A DNA stretch of 64,000 nucleotides from an uncultured Lachnospiraceae bacterium. Its GTDB lineage: Bacteria; Bacillota; Clostridia; Lachnospirales; Lachnospiraceae. Both the position numbers and the translations under genes were made by a program. The notes beneath the pieces are model-generated. The model was not told where the DNA came from. It was given only the letters and a program-made list of their open reading frames with translations, and made no database searches. Position 1 is the stretch's first letter. Each line of letters opens with the position of its first letter. The stretch covers positions 167,853 to 231,852 of the forward strand of contig UQLY01000003.1 in NCBI GenBank assembly GCA_900542015.1. The letters are read 5' to 3'. Positions 33,199 to 42,904 of the stretch are shown here, in pieces.

Positions 33199-33264
33199 AA
33201 AAAAGTGAAAATTTTATAGATATCACGGAAACACGATTTCTTTCTATAAAATTTTCACTTTTTT
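33199..33264 (+). repeat. Palindromic repeat family, copy E (short form, terminator-like)
   Basis: A perfect 22-bp stem (AAAAAAGTGAAAATTTTATA... and complement ending in TTTTTT) encloses a 22-base loop with the family core ATCACGGAAACACGATTTC. It lies between the convergent DJ-1/PfpI and gyrA genes and has the A/T flanks of a bidirectional terminator. The internal stems of the long form are absent. Confidence 0.85.
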
Positions 33265-33268
33265 TCCT

Positions 33269-35866
33269 TTATTCTTCTGTTTCGTCAACGGTTGATTCAG
33301 ACAAATCCTCTTCGATGACTTCGTCAGTGATTGATTCGGGTAAATCTTCATCATTCATTTTATCGATAGTTACTTCGGATAAACCTTCCTCTTCAATTTC
33401 GTCGTCTACGGAAATTTTTTCCCTTACTTTGGCGATCTTTGCGATCTTTACATGATCGTCAAGATTCATCAGTTTTACGCCGGAAGTAGGTCTTCCCTGA
33501 ATGGAAACGTCGCTCATGGCGATTTGAATGATGATGCCTTCATCGGTAATCATCATGATTTCATGATCGTCGTTGACCGCTTTTACGCCGATGACGTCGC
33601 CGGTTTTTTCTATAATCTTGTAGCATTTCACGCCTTTACCGCCGCGTTTTTGTACATGAAACTCATTCAGGCGGGTTCTCTTACCAAGACCTTTTTCCGA
33701 AACAATCAATAAGGTATCTCCCTGATGTTCCAACTGCATTCCGACGATTTCATCATCTTTTCCAAGGCTCATACCGATAACGCCCATGGATGATCTGCCG
33801 GTGGCTCTGACGTCCGTTTCCTTGAAACGGATACACATACCCTTTTTGGTTACTAAAAAGATTTCACTGGAAGCGTCGGTACTCTTTACTTCAATCAATT
33901 CATCGTCTTCTCTGATATTGATTGCAACCAGCCCGTTTTTACGAATATTTTTAAATTCATGAAGAGGCGTTTTCTTTACAATACCCTGTTTGGTAACCAT
34001 GAAAAGATTTTTTTCGGCTTCAAAATCTTCAATGGGAACAACCGCCGAAATCTTCTCGCCGGGATTTAACTGCAAAAGATTTACGATCGCAGTTCCTCTT
34101 GCCGTCCTTCCTGCTTCGGGAATCTGATAAGCCTTTAACCGGTAAGCTCTTCCCATATTTGTAAAGAACATAATATAATCATGGGTTTTCATCATCAGAA
34201 GATCTTCTATGTAATCATCGTCGATGGTCTGCATTCCCTTGATACCTCTGCCGCCGCGGTGCTGTACTTTAAAATTATCCACAGTCATTCTTTTCACATA
34301 ACCGAGGCTTGTCATAGCAATGACAGTATTATCCAAAGGAATCAAATCCTCCATGGAAATATCAAATTCATCATAGCCGATCTTGCTTCTTCTGTCATCG
34401 CCGTATTTTTCAGCGATTACCATAATTTCTTCTTTAATAACTTTTAACAGCTCTTTTTCATCAGAAAGAATGGATTTTAAATAAGCAATTCGCTCCAACA
34501 ACTCTTTATGCTCGTTTTCAAGTTTTTCTCTTTCCAAACCGGTCAAAGCGCGCAGACGCATATCCACAATAGCCTGTGCCTGAACGTCGGTCAGTCCGAA
34601 TCTTTCTATTAAACTGTCCTTTGCAGCCTGGGTCGTAGCGCTGCCTCTGATAATCTTAATGACTTCATCAATATTGTCGAGAGCTATCAGCAATCCCTGT
34701 AAAATATGATCTCTTTCTTCCGCTTTATTCAGATCATATTTTGTCCTTCTGGTTACAACATCCTCCTGATGCTTCAGATAATGCTTCAGCATATCAAGAA
34801 GATTCAATACTTTCGGTTCATTATTAACCAATGCAAGCATGATTACGCCGAAGGTATCCTGCAACTGAGTATGTTTATACAGATGATTTAACATCACGTT
34901 TGCATTGACATCTTTCCGAAGTTCAATGACGACTCTCATGCCTTCGCGGCTGGACTCATCCCTTAAATCAGTGATTCCATCCAATTTTTTATTTTTTACC
35001 ATCTCGGCAATTTTCAGAATCAGGTTCGCTTTATTTACCATATAGGGCAATTCAGTCACAATAATCCTGTTTTTTCCGTTAGGAAGGGATTCAATATTTG
35101 TAACTGCGCGTACCCTGACTTTACCCCGTCCGGTTCTATATGCTTCTTCGCTTCCCGCAGTACCTAAAATAACGCCGCCCGTAGGAAAATCGGGTGCTTT
35201 TACAATACCGAGGATTTCCTCGATATCCGTATCTCTGTCTTCCTCAATCCGATTATCAATGATCTTAACAACAGCCTGTACGACCTCTCTTAAATTGTGA
35301 GGCGGAATATTCGTCGCCATACCGACTGCAATACCCGTAGTTCCGTTTACCAGCAGATTCGGAAAACGGCTGGGAAGTACCAAAGGCTCTCTTTCCGTCT
35401 CGTCAAAGTTCGGAACAAAATCAACGGTATCTTTATTGATATCCGCAAGCAGCTCCATGGAAATCTTGGAAAGCCTTGCTTCCGTATAACGCATTGCCGC
35501 AGCGCCGTCTCCGTCCACAGAACCGAAATTGCCGTGACCGTCTACCAAAGGATAACGGAACGACCATTCCTGCGCCATATTTACCAAAGCGCCGTAAATA
35601 GAGCTGTCTCCATGGGGATGATATTTACCCATGGTATCGCCGACGATACGGGCGCTCTTACGATGCGGCTTGTCGGGACCGTTATTCAATTCGATCATGG
35701 AATAAAGCACTCTTCGCTGAACCGGTTTTAAACCGTCCCTGACGTCGGGAAGGGCACGGGAAGCGATAACGCTCATGGCATAATCGATATAAGATGTTTC
35801 CATGGTCTTTTTCAGATCCACATGCTTGATCTTATCATATTCCTTATCAAAAATCTGATCGTCCAT
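33269..35866 (-). CDS. gyrA: DNA gyrase subunit A
   Basis: A protein of 865 residues from the chosen ATG. It cuts and rejoins DNA within the A2B2 gyrase, giving negative supercoils. N-terminal domain: MSVIASRALPDVRDGLKPVQ, and the active-site Tyr in AAMRYTEARLSKISMELL. The GyrA box-like QHRGGRGIKGMQ begins the C-terminal beta-pinwheel of repeated blades. An acidic Glu/Asp-rich tail of about 45 residues ends the protein. The first eight residues of the longest frame are dropped because GGAGA lies close to the MDDQIF start. It follows gyrB by 30 bases in the minus-strand origin operon. Confidence 0.97.
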   Translation of the reverse strand: MDDQIFDKEYDKIKHVDLKKTMETSYIDYAMSVIASRALPDVRDGLKPVQRRVLYSMIELNNGPDKPHRKSARIVGDTMGKYHPHGDSSIYGALVNMAQEWSFRYPLVDGHGNFGSVDGDGAAAMRYTEARLSKISMELLADINKDTVDFVPNFDETEREPLVLPSRFPNLLVNGTTGIAVGMATNIPPHNLREVVQAVVKIIDNRIEEDRDTDIEEILGIVKAPDFPTGGVILGTAGSEEAYRTGRGKVRVRAVTNIESLPNGKNRIIVTELPYMVNKANLILKIAEMVKNKKLDGITDLRDESSREGMRVVIELRKDVNANVMLNHLYKHTQLQDTFGVIMLALVNNEPKVLNLLDMLKHYLKHQEDVVTRRTKYDLNKAEERDHILQGLLIALDNIDEVIKIIRGSATTQAAKDSLIERFGLTDVQAQAIVDMRLRALTGLEREKLENEHKELLERIAYLKSILSDEKELLKVIKEEIMVIAEKYGDDRRSKIGYDEFDISMEDLIPLDNTVIAMTSLGYVKRMTVDNFKVQHRGGRGIKGMQTIDDDYIEDLLMMKTHDYIMFFTNMGRAYRLKAYQIPEAGRTARGTAIVNLLQLNPGEKISAVVPIEDFEAEKNLFMVTKQGIVKKTPLHEFKNIRKNGLVAINIREDDELIEVKSTDASSEIFLVTKKGMCIRFKETDVRATGRSSMGVIGMSLGKDDEIVGMQLEHQGDTLLIVSEKGLGKRTRLNEFHVQKRGGKGVKCYKIIEKTGDVIGVKAVNDDHEIMMITDEGIIIQIAMSDVSIQGRPTSGVKLMNLDDHVKIAKIAKVREKISVDDEIEEEGLSEVTIDKMNDEDLPESITDEVIEEDLSESTVDETEE

Positions 35867-35896
35867 ACTTATCTCCGTTTCTGAAAACAAGAATTA

Positions 35897-37840
35897 TTAA
35901 ACATCCAGGTTTTTAACAAACTTGGCATTTTCTTCAATAAATATACGTCTCGGTTCTACTTTATCTCCCATCAGAGTAGTAAAGGTCAGATCAACCTCCG
36001 ATTCCGTCTCTTCATCAATCGTAACCTTCAATAAAACTCTCTTTTCAGGGTCCATGGTTGTCTCCCAAAGCTGGTCCGCATCCATTTCTCCAAGACCTTT
36101 ATAACGCTGTATTCTGTTATTCTGATCGCGTCCCACTTCATTTAAAATATTGTCCAGCTCTTCATCACTGTAGGCATACCATATTTTTTTATTTTTCTCC
36201 AGCTTATAAAGAGGGGGCTGTGCAAGATAAACATATCCCTGTTTGATCAACTCCGGCATAAAACGATAAATAAACGTCAACATCAAAGTAGCGATATGAG
36301 CGCCGTCTACATCGGCATCGGTCATAATGATAATCTTATGATAGCGCAGTTTCGTAATATCAAAGTCATCGTGAATACCCGTACCGAACGCCGTAATCAT
36401 GGATTTAATCTCTTCATTGGAATAAATCCTGTCAAGCCTTGCCTTTTCCACGTTTAATATTTTACCACGCAAAGGCAGGATTGCCTGCGTTGCGCGACTT
36501 CTTGCCGTTTTTGCCGAACCGCCGGCGGAATCTCCCTCTACGATATAAATTTCACAATTTCTGGGATCTTTATCGGAACAATCGGCAAGCTTACCCGGCA
36601 AAGACATTCCTTCCAACGCCGTTTTTCTGCGGGTTAAATCTCTCGCCTTTCTTGCCGCTTCTCTTGCCCTCTGGGCAAGAACGGATTTTTCACAAATAAT
36701 CTTTGCAACCGCAGGATTTTGTTCCAAATAGTAAGTGAGCTGTTCGCTGACGATACTTTCAACCGCCCGTTTCGCTTCCGAGTTACCAAGCTTCTGCTTT
36801 GTCTGACCTTCAAACTGAGGATCTTCTATTTTAACGGAAATAATAGCCGTTAAACCTTCTCTAATATCTTCACCCGATAAATTCGGCTCGCTTTCTTTTA
36901 ACAATTTATTTGCCCTGGCATAATCGTTAAAGGTTTTTGTCAAAGCATTTCTAAATCCCGTCAACTGCGTGCCGCCTTCCGGCGTATTGATATTATTGAC
37001 AAAACTGAAAATACTCTCGTTATAGGAATCATTATGCTGCATTGCCACTTCCACATAGACGTTTTCCTTTGTACCTTCAAAGTATAAAACATCATTGTAA
37101 AGCGCCTGTTTACTGTTATTTAAGTAAGTAACAAATTCCTTAATGCCGCCCTCATAGTGGAAAATTCTTTCCACCGGTTCTTCTTCCCTTAAATCATATA
37201 ATTCAATTCTCAGATTTTTTGTCAGAAAAGCCGTTTCTCTCAGACGCGTTTTTAAAATATCAAATTCATAAACCGTCGTTTCAAAGACTTCCGGGTCAGC
37301 TTTAAAGGTAACCTTTGTACCTGTTTTTTCTTCCGGACAATCTCCAATCACTTTCAGGGGATAACATACGTCTCCTCTTTCATAACGCTGGTTATAAATA
37401 TGACCTTCCCTGCAGATTTCAACTTCCAGCCATTCGGACAAAGCGTTTACAACCGAAGCGCCGACACCGTGCAGTCCGCCGGACACTTTATATCCTCCTC
37501 CGCCGAATTTGCCTCCCGCATGAAGAATCGTAAATACTACTTCAACAGCGCTTTTCCCGGATTCATGATTAATTCCTACGGGAATACCGCGACCGTCGTC
37601 TTCAACGGTTATAATTTCACCTTTATCGATTGTTACTTTAATAGTTTTACAAAATCCTGCGAGAGCTTCATCTACGGCATTGTCTACAATTTCATATACC
37701 AGATGATGAAGACCTCTTGAAGACGTAGATCCGATGTACATACCGGGTCTTTTTCTGACTGCTTCAAGACCTTTTAGTATTTGAATCTGATCAGCACTAT
37801 ATTCATCATTTTTTTCCTGTGATTCATAATCTGTACTCAT
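35897..37840 (-). CDS. gyrB: DNA gyrase subunit B
   Basis: A 647-residue protein, the ATP-driven partner of GyrA. GHKL ATPase part: RKRPGMYIGSTSSRGLHHLV, EIVDNAVDEALAGFCK, DDGRGIPVGINHESG and GGLHGVGASVVNALSEWLEV. The Toprim part has EIYIVEGDSAGGSAKTARSR and TDADVDGAHIATLMLTFIYR (the Mg-binding DxD). The C-terminal end is QRYKGLGEMDADQLWETTMD. AGGAGG stands before two adjacent ATGs; the second has the better spacing. It is ten bases from recF. Confidence 0.97.
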   Translation of the reverse strand: MSTDYESQEKNDEYSADQIQILKGLEAVRKRPGMYIGSTSSRGLHHLVYEIVDNAVDEALAGFCKTIKVTIDKGEIITVEDDGRGIPVGINHESGKSAVEVVFTILHAGGKFGGGGYKVSGGLHGVGASVVNALSEWLEVEICREGHIYNQRYERGDVCYPLKVIGDCPEEKTGTKVTFKADPEVFETTVYEFDILKTRLRETAFLTKNLRIELYDLREEEPVERIFHYEGGIKEFVTYLNNSKQALYNDVLYFEGTKENVYVEVAMQHNDSYNESIFSFVNNINTPEGGTQLTGFRNALTKTFNDYARANKLLKESEPNLSGEDIREGLTAIISVKIEDPQFEGQTKQKLGNSEAKRAVESIVSEQLTYYLEQNPAVAKIICEKSVLAQRAREAARKARDLTRRKTALEGMSLPGKLADCSDKDPRNCEIYIVEGDSAGGSAKTARSRATQAILPLRGKILNVEKARLDRIYSNEEIKSMITAFGTGIHDDFDITKLRYHKIIIMTDADVDGAHIATLMLTFIYRFMPELIKQGYVYLAQPPLYKLEKNKKIWYAYSDEELDNILNEVGRDQNNRIQRYKGLGEMDADQLWETTMDPEKRVLLKVTIDEETESEVDLTFTTLMGDKVEPRRIFIEENAKFVKNLDV

Positions 37841-37850
37841 CATTTTCCTC

Positions 37851-38927
37851 CTATTCTATAGTACCGTTCACAACTTTAAATACTTTATTGATTTCAAACC
37901 TGTTGTTCACAAATTCATCCAAACCTGTACAGGTAATAATCGTCTGGATATCTCCAATGCTGTTTAACAGATAATTTTGTCTGTTGCTGTCCAATTCGCT
38001 TAATACATCGTCAAGCAACAACACCGGACTATCCTTTGCAATTTGTTTTACCAGCTCTATCTCCGCCAGTTTTAAAGACAGAGCCGCAGTTCTCTGCTGC
38101 CCCTGAGAACCGTATTTGCGGATATCAATTCCATTTACCATAAACGCAAAATCATCTCTGTGAGGACCGACGCCGGTAAATTTAAATTTGATATCTCTTT
38201 CCATGTTTGCCAAAAGTCTGCCTTCAAAATTTTCACATTCCACATCCGGCTCATAAACGACTTTCAATTCTTCTCTTCCGCCCGATAAATTCTTATGGAT
38301 CTGGTCTATTATCGCATTCAACTGTTCCACAAATTTTACCCTGGACGTAATAATCTGCTTCCCATAGGAAACAAGCTGACTGTCCCAGACGGTAATGGTA
38401 TCTTTCAGATCGGAATTAAAATAAAAATCTTTTAATAATTTATTTCTCTGATTGATGATTTTATTATATTGATTTAAATTATATAAATAATACTTATCCA
38501 GCTGGCAAAGCTCCATATCTACAAAGCTTCTTCTGCCGGAAGGACCGTTTTTGATAATTGACAAATCCTCCGGAGAAAAAAAGACGACGTTTAAAAGCCC
38601 AAGAAGCTCTGCTGCTTTTTTTAATTTCTGCCCGTTTATAGCGATTCCTTTGGATTTACTTTTACGAAGATGCATATCAACACGATAATCTATGTTGCCT
38701 TTAGAAAGAAAAGTTCTAATGTGAGCTTCTTCTTTAGAAAAATTGATAATTTCTTTATCTTTACTTCCTTTATGGGATTTTGTCGTAGCGGAAACATAAA
38801 TCGCTTCCAATACATTTGTTTTCCCCTGGGCATTGTCCCCATATAAAATATTAGTTCCTTCATCAAAATTCAAATGAAGAGAATCATAATTTCTGAAATT
38901 TTCCAATTCTAATGATTTAATAATCAC
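37851..38927 (-). CDS. recF: DNA replication/repair protein RecF
   Basis: A 358-residue SMC-like ATPase that helps RecA load at single-strand gaps. Walker A is ILYGDNAQGKTNVLEAIYVS, the signature region PHRDDFAFMVNGIDIRKYGS and QGQQRTAALSLKLAEIELV, and Walker B PVLLLDDVLSELDSNRQ. The start codon is GTG (reads as MIIKSLELENFRN). It lies between the S4 protein gene and gyrB in the standard dnaA-dnaN-S4-recF-gyrB-gyrA order. Confidence 0.96.
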   Translation of the reverse strand: MIIKSLELENFRNYDSLHLNFDEGTNILYGDNAQGKTNVLEAIYVSATTKSHKGSKDKEIINFSKEEAHIRTFLSKGNIDYRVDMHLRKSKSKGIAINGQKLKKAAELLGLLNVVFFSPEDLSIIKNGPSGRRSFVDMELCQLDKYYLYNLNQYNKIINQRNKLLKDFYFNSDLKDTITVWDSQLVSYGKQIITSRVKFVEQLNAIIDQIHKNLSGGREELKVVYEPDVECENFEGRLLANMERDIKFKFTGVGPHRDDFAFMVNGIDIRKYGSQGQQRTAALSLKLAEIELVKQIAKDSPVLLLDDVLSELDSNRQNYLLNSIGDIQTIITCTGLDEFVNNRFEINKVFKVVNGTIE

Positions 38928-38962
38928 TTTCTTTACCTATGTACTAAAAATCTGTCCTCATT

Positions 38963-39175
38963 TTACTTTTCTATCATAATCGTTTCTCCGTCAAAAGAAA
39001 CGATATCACCATCATAGAGTTTTTTTCCTCTCTGATACTCGGTTTCCCCGTTGACCGAAACAAGCCCGTCCTGAATGGCAAATTTAGCGTCCACGCCGGA
39101 TTCGGCAAGCCCTGCTGCCTTCAACGCCTGTCCCAATTTTATATAGTCTTCCCTCAATTTGATTTTATATACCAT
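38963..39175 (-). CDS. yaaA: S4-domain RNA-binding protein (YaaA-like)
   Basis: A 70-residue S4 domain protein: LGQALKAAGLAESGVDAKFA, then IQDGLVSVNGETEYQRGKKL and a basic RNA-binding surface. The gene always sits between dnaN and recF in Firmicutes. AAGAAGG precedes the ATG. It may bind ribosomal RNA; a separate role in replication has not been fixed for the family. Confidence 0.92.
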   Translation of the reverse strand: MVYKIKLREDYIKLGQALKAAGLAESGVDAKFAIQDGLVSVNGETEYQRGKKLYDGDIVSFDGETIMIEK

Positions 39176-39207
39176 AACAGCCTTCTTTTTATCAAAACTT
39201 TTTATTT

Positions 39208-40317
39208 TTAATTTGTAACCGTAAAATTAACAGGAAGAATCAAATAAAGATAACTATTGTGTTCGTCCCTGATGATGCACGGAGCTTTGGGATTAACCAT
39301 ATAAATATCGATTTGCTCGTCGTCTATTACTTTCAGGGCGTCGATCAAGAATTTGGGATTAAATCCGATCATGATATCCTTTCCTTCTTTTTCGATATCG
39401 ATAGTTTCATTCATGGAGCCGATCGTGGAATTGATCTTCAATTCCATATCCTCATCGGTAATATTCATAATAATCGGCTTTTTGTCGCCTTCTTTTACAA
39501 GAAGGGTAGCCCTGTCGATACAGCTTAAAAATTCTCTTTTATTGATATTCATCTTTGTCTCGTAATCCGTAGACAACATCTGGTCGATCTTAAAATATTC
39601 TCCTTCAATCAGTCTGGACAATACGATTGTCTGGTCAAACTCGAATAAAATATGTTTATCCGTAAAATAAATCGTCACATCCTTGTCGGCTTCTCCGGTC
39701 AGAATTTTGCTGATCTCATTTAAAGTCTTTCCGGGCACTACAACCTTAATAGGCTCATAGCTGTCCTTTAATTCAATATTTCTCAAAGAAATACGGTGAC
39801 CGTCAAGAGAAACAACTTTTAAATTGTTGTCTTTGATTTCAAATAATTCTCCTGTCATCAGTTTGTTATTTTCATTATCCGCAATGGAGAAAATCGTCTG
39901 TCTGATCACTTCTTTGAGGGTAAACTGACTGATAACTACGTTGGTATCCTTTTCAATCTCGGGAAGATAGGAAAAATCTTCTCCGCTTTTACCCACAATA
40001 TTGAATTTTGCTTTCTCACAGGTAATGACCGTATTGAAATTGTTATCCGTTTCAATGGTTATCATGTTATCGGGAAGCTTACGCACAATTTCCAGAAAAA
40101 TCTTTGCATCCAGAGCGATCATGCCTTTTTCAACAATATCTCCTTCGATGATCGTTTCGATTCCCAATTCCATATCGTTTGCCGTCAATTTGATTTCGCC
40201 GTTTAAAGCGTCTATTAAAATACATTCTAAAATAGGCATTGTAGTTTTACCGGGAACTGCTTTACTGACAATCTGGACTCCGTTTAAAAGATTTGCTTTT
40301 TTACAAACAAGCTTCAT
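39208..40317 (-). CDS. dnaN: DNA polymerase III beta subunit (sliding clamp)
   Basis: A 369-residue clamp. Three similar domains start at MKLVCKKANLLNGVQIVSKA, KDTNVVISQFTLKEVIRQTI and DYETKMNINKREFLSCIDRA. The protein ends SYLYLILPVNFTVTN, close to the usual MPxR-type end. As a dimeric ring it holds the polymerase on DNA. GGGAG precedes the ATG. It follows dnaA after a gene-free stretch of about 200 bases that should hold its own promoter and has AT-rich sequence. Confidence 0.97.
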   Translation of the reverse strand: MKLVCKKANLLNGVQIVSKAVPGKTTMPILECILIDALNGEIKLTANDMELGIETIIEGDIVEKGMIALDAKIFLEIVRKLPDNMITIETDNNFNTVITCEKAKFNIVGKSGEDFSYLPEIEKDTNVVISQFTLKEVIRQTIFSIADNENNKLMTGELFEIKDNNLKVVSLDGHRISLRNIELKDSYEPIKVVVPGKTLNEISKILTGEADKDVTIYFTDKHILFEFDQTIVLSRLIEGEYFKIDQMLSTDYETKMNINKREFLSCIDRATLLVKEGDKKPIIMNITDEDMELKINSTIGSMNETIDIEKEGKDIMIGFNPKFLIDALKVIDDEQIDIYMVNPKAPCIIRDEHNSYLYLILPVNFTVTN

Positions 40318-40514
40318 AATGTGAATAACTCCCTTCAGAAAAAACTTTGATATCCTTACGCGCGCGATGTTATATAAATATATTTATTTTAAACGTCTTA
40401 TTAGTAATAGATGTGGAAATGTTCATAACCTTATCTATTATAGCATTTTTCAAGGAAAATTACTACGGATAAGTATGTGAATTACTAATATTTTTTTTGT
40501 GGAAAAAACAATAC

Positions 40515-41864
40515 TTATACACTTATTTTCTTTTTGATAATTTCTATCTTGTTTTTGATGTCGTTGTTTTTATCCATTTCCTCTTTAATTTTGTTGATAC
40601 CGTGGATAACTGTCGTATGATCTTTTTTATTTAATATCTTTGCCGTTGCCTCTAAAGAAGTGGCTGTATATTCCCTGATCATATACATACAGATCTGTCT
40701 CGGCATTACAAATTCCGCATTTCTCTTTTTGGAAGTGATGTCTTCAGGAGAAATGCCGAAATGATCTGCGACAATCTTAATAATGAAAGAGGGAGTGATC
40801 TCCTTGGGAGCTTCCGGATAAATGATATCCTTTAAAGCGTCCTCCGCAAGCTGCAAATTTAATTCGGTATTGTTCAATCTGGAAGCGGCAATAACTTTTC
40901 TTAAAGCTCCTTCCAATTCACGGATATTGGATTTTACATTGGTAGCAATATAATTGATGACTTCGTCGTCGATGCTTTTTTCATAGATTTCAGCGTTTTT
41001 ACGCAAAATAGCCATACGGGTTTCATAATCCGGCGGCTGAATATCGGCAATTAACCCCCATTCAAATCTGGAACGGAAGCGTTCTTCCAGGGTCTCCATT
41101 TCCTTTGGAGGCTTATCGGAGGAAAGAATGATCTGTTTTCCCGCAGTATGGAGCACGTTAAAGGTATGGAAAAATTCTTCCTGGGTACTTTCCTTACCTA
41201 TAATAAACTGCACGTCGTCAAGTAAAAGCACGTCTACGGTTCTGTATTTTTCTCTTAATTTTGTCATAGCCGCCGCGTTACCGCTTCGGATGGATTCGAT
41301 CACTTCGTTTGTAAATTCTTCACTGTTGACATACAATACTTTTTTATCCGGATTCTGCTCCAGGATAAAATGTCCGATGGAGTGCATCAAATGAGTTTTG
41401 CCAAGTCCCGCTCCTCCGTATAAATAGAGGGGGTTATAGGCTTCTCCCGGAGATTCCGCTACCGCAAGGGCGGCGGAATGGGCGAATTTATTGTTGCTGC
41501 CTACCACAAAAGTATCGAAGTTGTATTTTGGATTCAGGTTAGCGTTGACATTATTGATATTGTAAATATAATTTTTTTCCGTAGATTCGCTTTCTTTATC
41601 AATATCCTTTTCTAATAAGAAGGAAACCTGGTATTCCTGGTTGAACATTTCGGAAATGGAAACCTGAAAGAAATTTTTATATTTGTTGGTAATATAACTT
41701 ACGGCATGAGCCTGATCCGAAGGAATCAGAATAGTAACCATATGATTTTCTTCTTTATGGAATTTTAAAGGTTTAATCCATGTATTGTAAGATATGTCTG
41801 TTAAATCATATTCCTTTTTGATAATTTCTTTGATTTCGTCCCATCTGTCTGCAATTTCACTCAT
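40515..41864 (-). CDS. dnaA: Chromosomal replication initiator DnaA
   Basis: A 449-residue initiator. Domain I reads MSEIADRWDEIKEIIKKEYD, and the short domain II is Asn-rich. The AAA+ domain has Walker A LYGGAGLGKTHLMHSIGHFI, Walker B VDVLLLDDVQFIIGKES and sensor/arginine finger GRF-type ETLEERFRSRFEWGLIADIQ. The DNA-binding domain IV carries KNRDHTTVIHGI-type residues as ILNKKDHTTVIHGINKIKEE. The second ATG is chosen, nine bases after AAAGGAG; the first overlaps the site. It opens the minus-strand replication operon next to oriC. Confidence 0.98.
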   Translation of the reverse strand: MSEIADRWDEIKEIIKKEYDLTDISYNTWIKPLKFHKEENHMVTILIPSDQAHAVSYITNKYKNFFQVSISEMFNQEYQVSFLLEKDIDKESESTEKNYIYNINNVNANLNPKYNFDTFVVGSNNKFAHSAALAVAESPGEAYNPLYLYGGAGLGKTHLMHSIGHFILEQNPDKKVLYVNSEEFTNEVIESIRSGNAAAMTKLREKYRTVDVLLLDDVQFIIGKESTQEEFFHTFNVLHTAGKQIILSSDKPPKEMETLEERFRSRFEWGLIADIQPPDYETRMAILRKNAEIYEKSIDDEVINYIATNVKSNIRELEGALRKVIAASRLNNTELNLQLAEDALKDIIYPEAPKEITPSFIIKIVADHFGISPEDITSKKRNAEFVMPRQICMYMIREYTATSLEATAKILNKKDHTTVIHGINKIKEEMDKNNDIKNKIEIIKKKISV

Positions 41865-41952
41865 TCTCATAACTCCTTTTGCTTACCGTAAATCTGAAAA
41901 GATGTACCTTTTTATATTAAACTAAAAAGATTTAAAATTCAAATGCTATGAT

Positions 41953-42260
41953 TTTTCCACAAAAGTATGTGCAAAAAGTAGGACAGTTTACATATTAGCG
42001 ATAGGGAATGTGAAATATGTGCATAAGTTTTTTGAAGTTATCAACAATTTATAAGCCGATTTTATGGGCGTTTCTCAAAAAATTGTAAATAAAAAGTAAA
42101 TTATCAACACTTATTCACAAACAATTCACAAAATGTGGATATTTTATGTAAATTAAAAAGTTAATTTTACAAATTCTACATCTTGATATTACATTTCAGA
42201 TAAAATACAAAATGTTGAAAAAAATTTTTTTTATAAAAATTGTATAAAAATTGTACTTTT
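41953..42260. other. oriC: Chromosomal replication origin (oriC) with DnaA boxes
   Basis: The dnaA-rpmH gap holds DnaA boxes close to TTATNCACA: TTTTCCACA at 41953-41961, TTATGCACA on the minus strand at 42026-42018, TTATCAACA at 42038-42046 and 42101-42109, TTATTCACA at 42111-42119, and ATATCCACA on the minus strand at 42142-42134. An AT-rich unwinding stretch (about 42160-42260, long A and T runs) follows toward rpmH. Genes diverge on both sides. This is the standard bacterial origin arrangement. Confidence 0.85.
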
Positions 42261-42288
42261 TAAAAATGTGAAAAAACCTTTAATTTAC

Positions 42289-42317
42289 TTGACTTATGGA
42301 CTTTCTTCCCATATAAT
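42289..42317 (+). promoter_or_regulatory. rpmH promoter
   Basis: TTGACT (42289-42294), a 17-base spacer and TATAAT (42312-42317), about 40 bases before rpmH and next to the oriC AT-rich region. Confidence 0.8.
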
Positions 42318-42358
42318 TGTAACGATTGTTTCCGACAAAATAAAGGAGGTGTATTTTC

Positions 42359-42493
42359 ATGAAGATGACATTTCAGCCGAAGAAGAGACAGAGAAGTAAA
42401 GTTCACGGTTTTAGAGCCAGAATGAGTACTCCGGGCGGAAGAAAAGTTTTGGCAGCCAGAAGAGCTAAAGGTAGAAAAAGATTATCCGCTTAG
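42359..42493 (+). CDS. rpmH: 50S ribosomal protein L34
   Basis: A 44-residue protein: MKMTFQPKKRQRSKVHGFRA, RMSTPGGRKVLAARRAKG and RKRLSA. This is the full L34 sequence with its strongly basic composition. A perfect AAAGGAGG site precedes the ATG. It is the first gene of the plus-strand unit leaving oriC, followed by rnpA as in nearly all bacteria. Confidence 0.98.
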   Translation: MKMTFQPKKRQRSKVHGFRARMSTPGGRKVLAARRAKGRKRLSA

Positions 42494-42546
42494 GCCGCAG
42501 TTTTGTGGCCTATTTTTCTCTGAATTTATATAAGGAAGAAATTATT

Positions 42547-42903
42547 ATGAAATTTTCAGAGTCATTAAAGAAAAACGAACAGTTCCGGGAAGTGTATCGA
42601 AAAGGAAAATCCTTTGCAAACAAGTATTTAGTAGTATATGTGTTGGAGAACAATCAAAACAAAAATTATCTCGGAATTTCCGTTAGTAAAAAAGTCGGAA
42701 ACAGTGTGGTCAGACATCATCTGGCGAGACTGATCCGCGAAGGTTACAGACTACATGAAGATATGTTTAATAGTGGTTTAAACATAGTAGTCATAGCAAG
42801 GCAAAGCGCTGCGTCTGTTTCTTATCATGAAATGGAAAGTGCTTTATTACATCTTTTAAAGCTTCATGGCGTTATCAGAAAAGAAGCTTGCGTTGAAATT
42901 TGA
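42547..42903 (+). CDS. rnpA: Ribonuclease P protein component
   Basis: A 118-residue basic protein that assists the RNase P RNA in 5' tRNA maturation. Signs are LKKNEQFREVYRKGKSFANK, YLGISVSKKVGNSVVRHHLA and RLIREGYRLHEDMFNSGLNI. The usual RNRxKR motif reads as RHHLAR here, a common variation in clostridia. The start at MKFSES follows AAGGAAG; the longer frame begins right after rpmH and is rejected. Confidence 0.95.
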   Translation: MKFSESLKKNEQFREVYRKGKSFANKYLVVYVLENNQNKNYLGISVSKKVGNSVVRHHLARLIREGYRLHEDMFNSGLNIVVIARQSAASVSYHEMESALLHLLKLHGVIRKEACVEI

Positions 42904-42904
42904 T

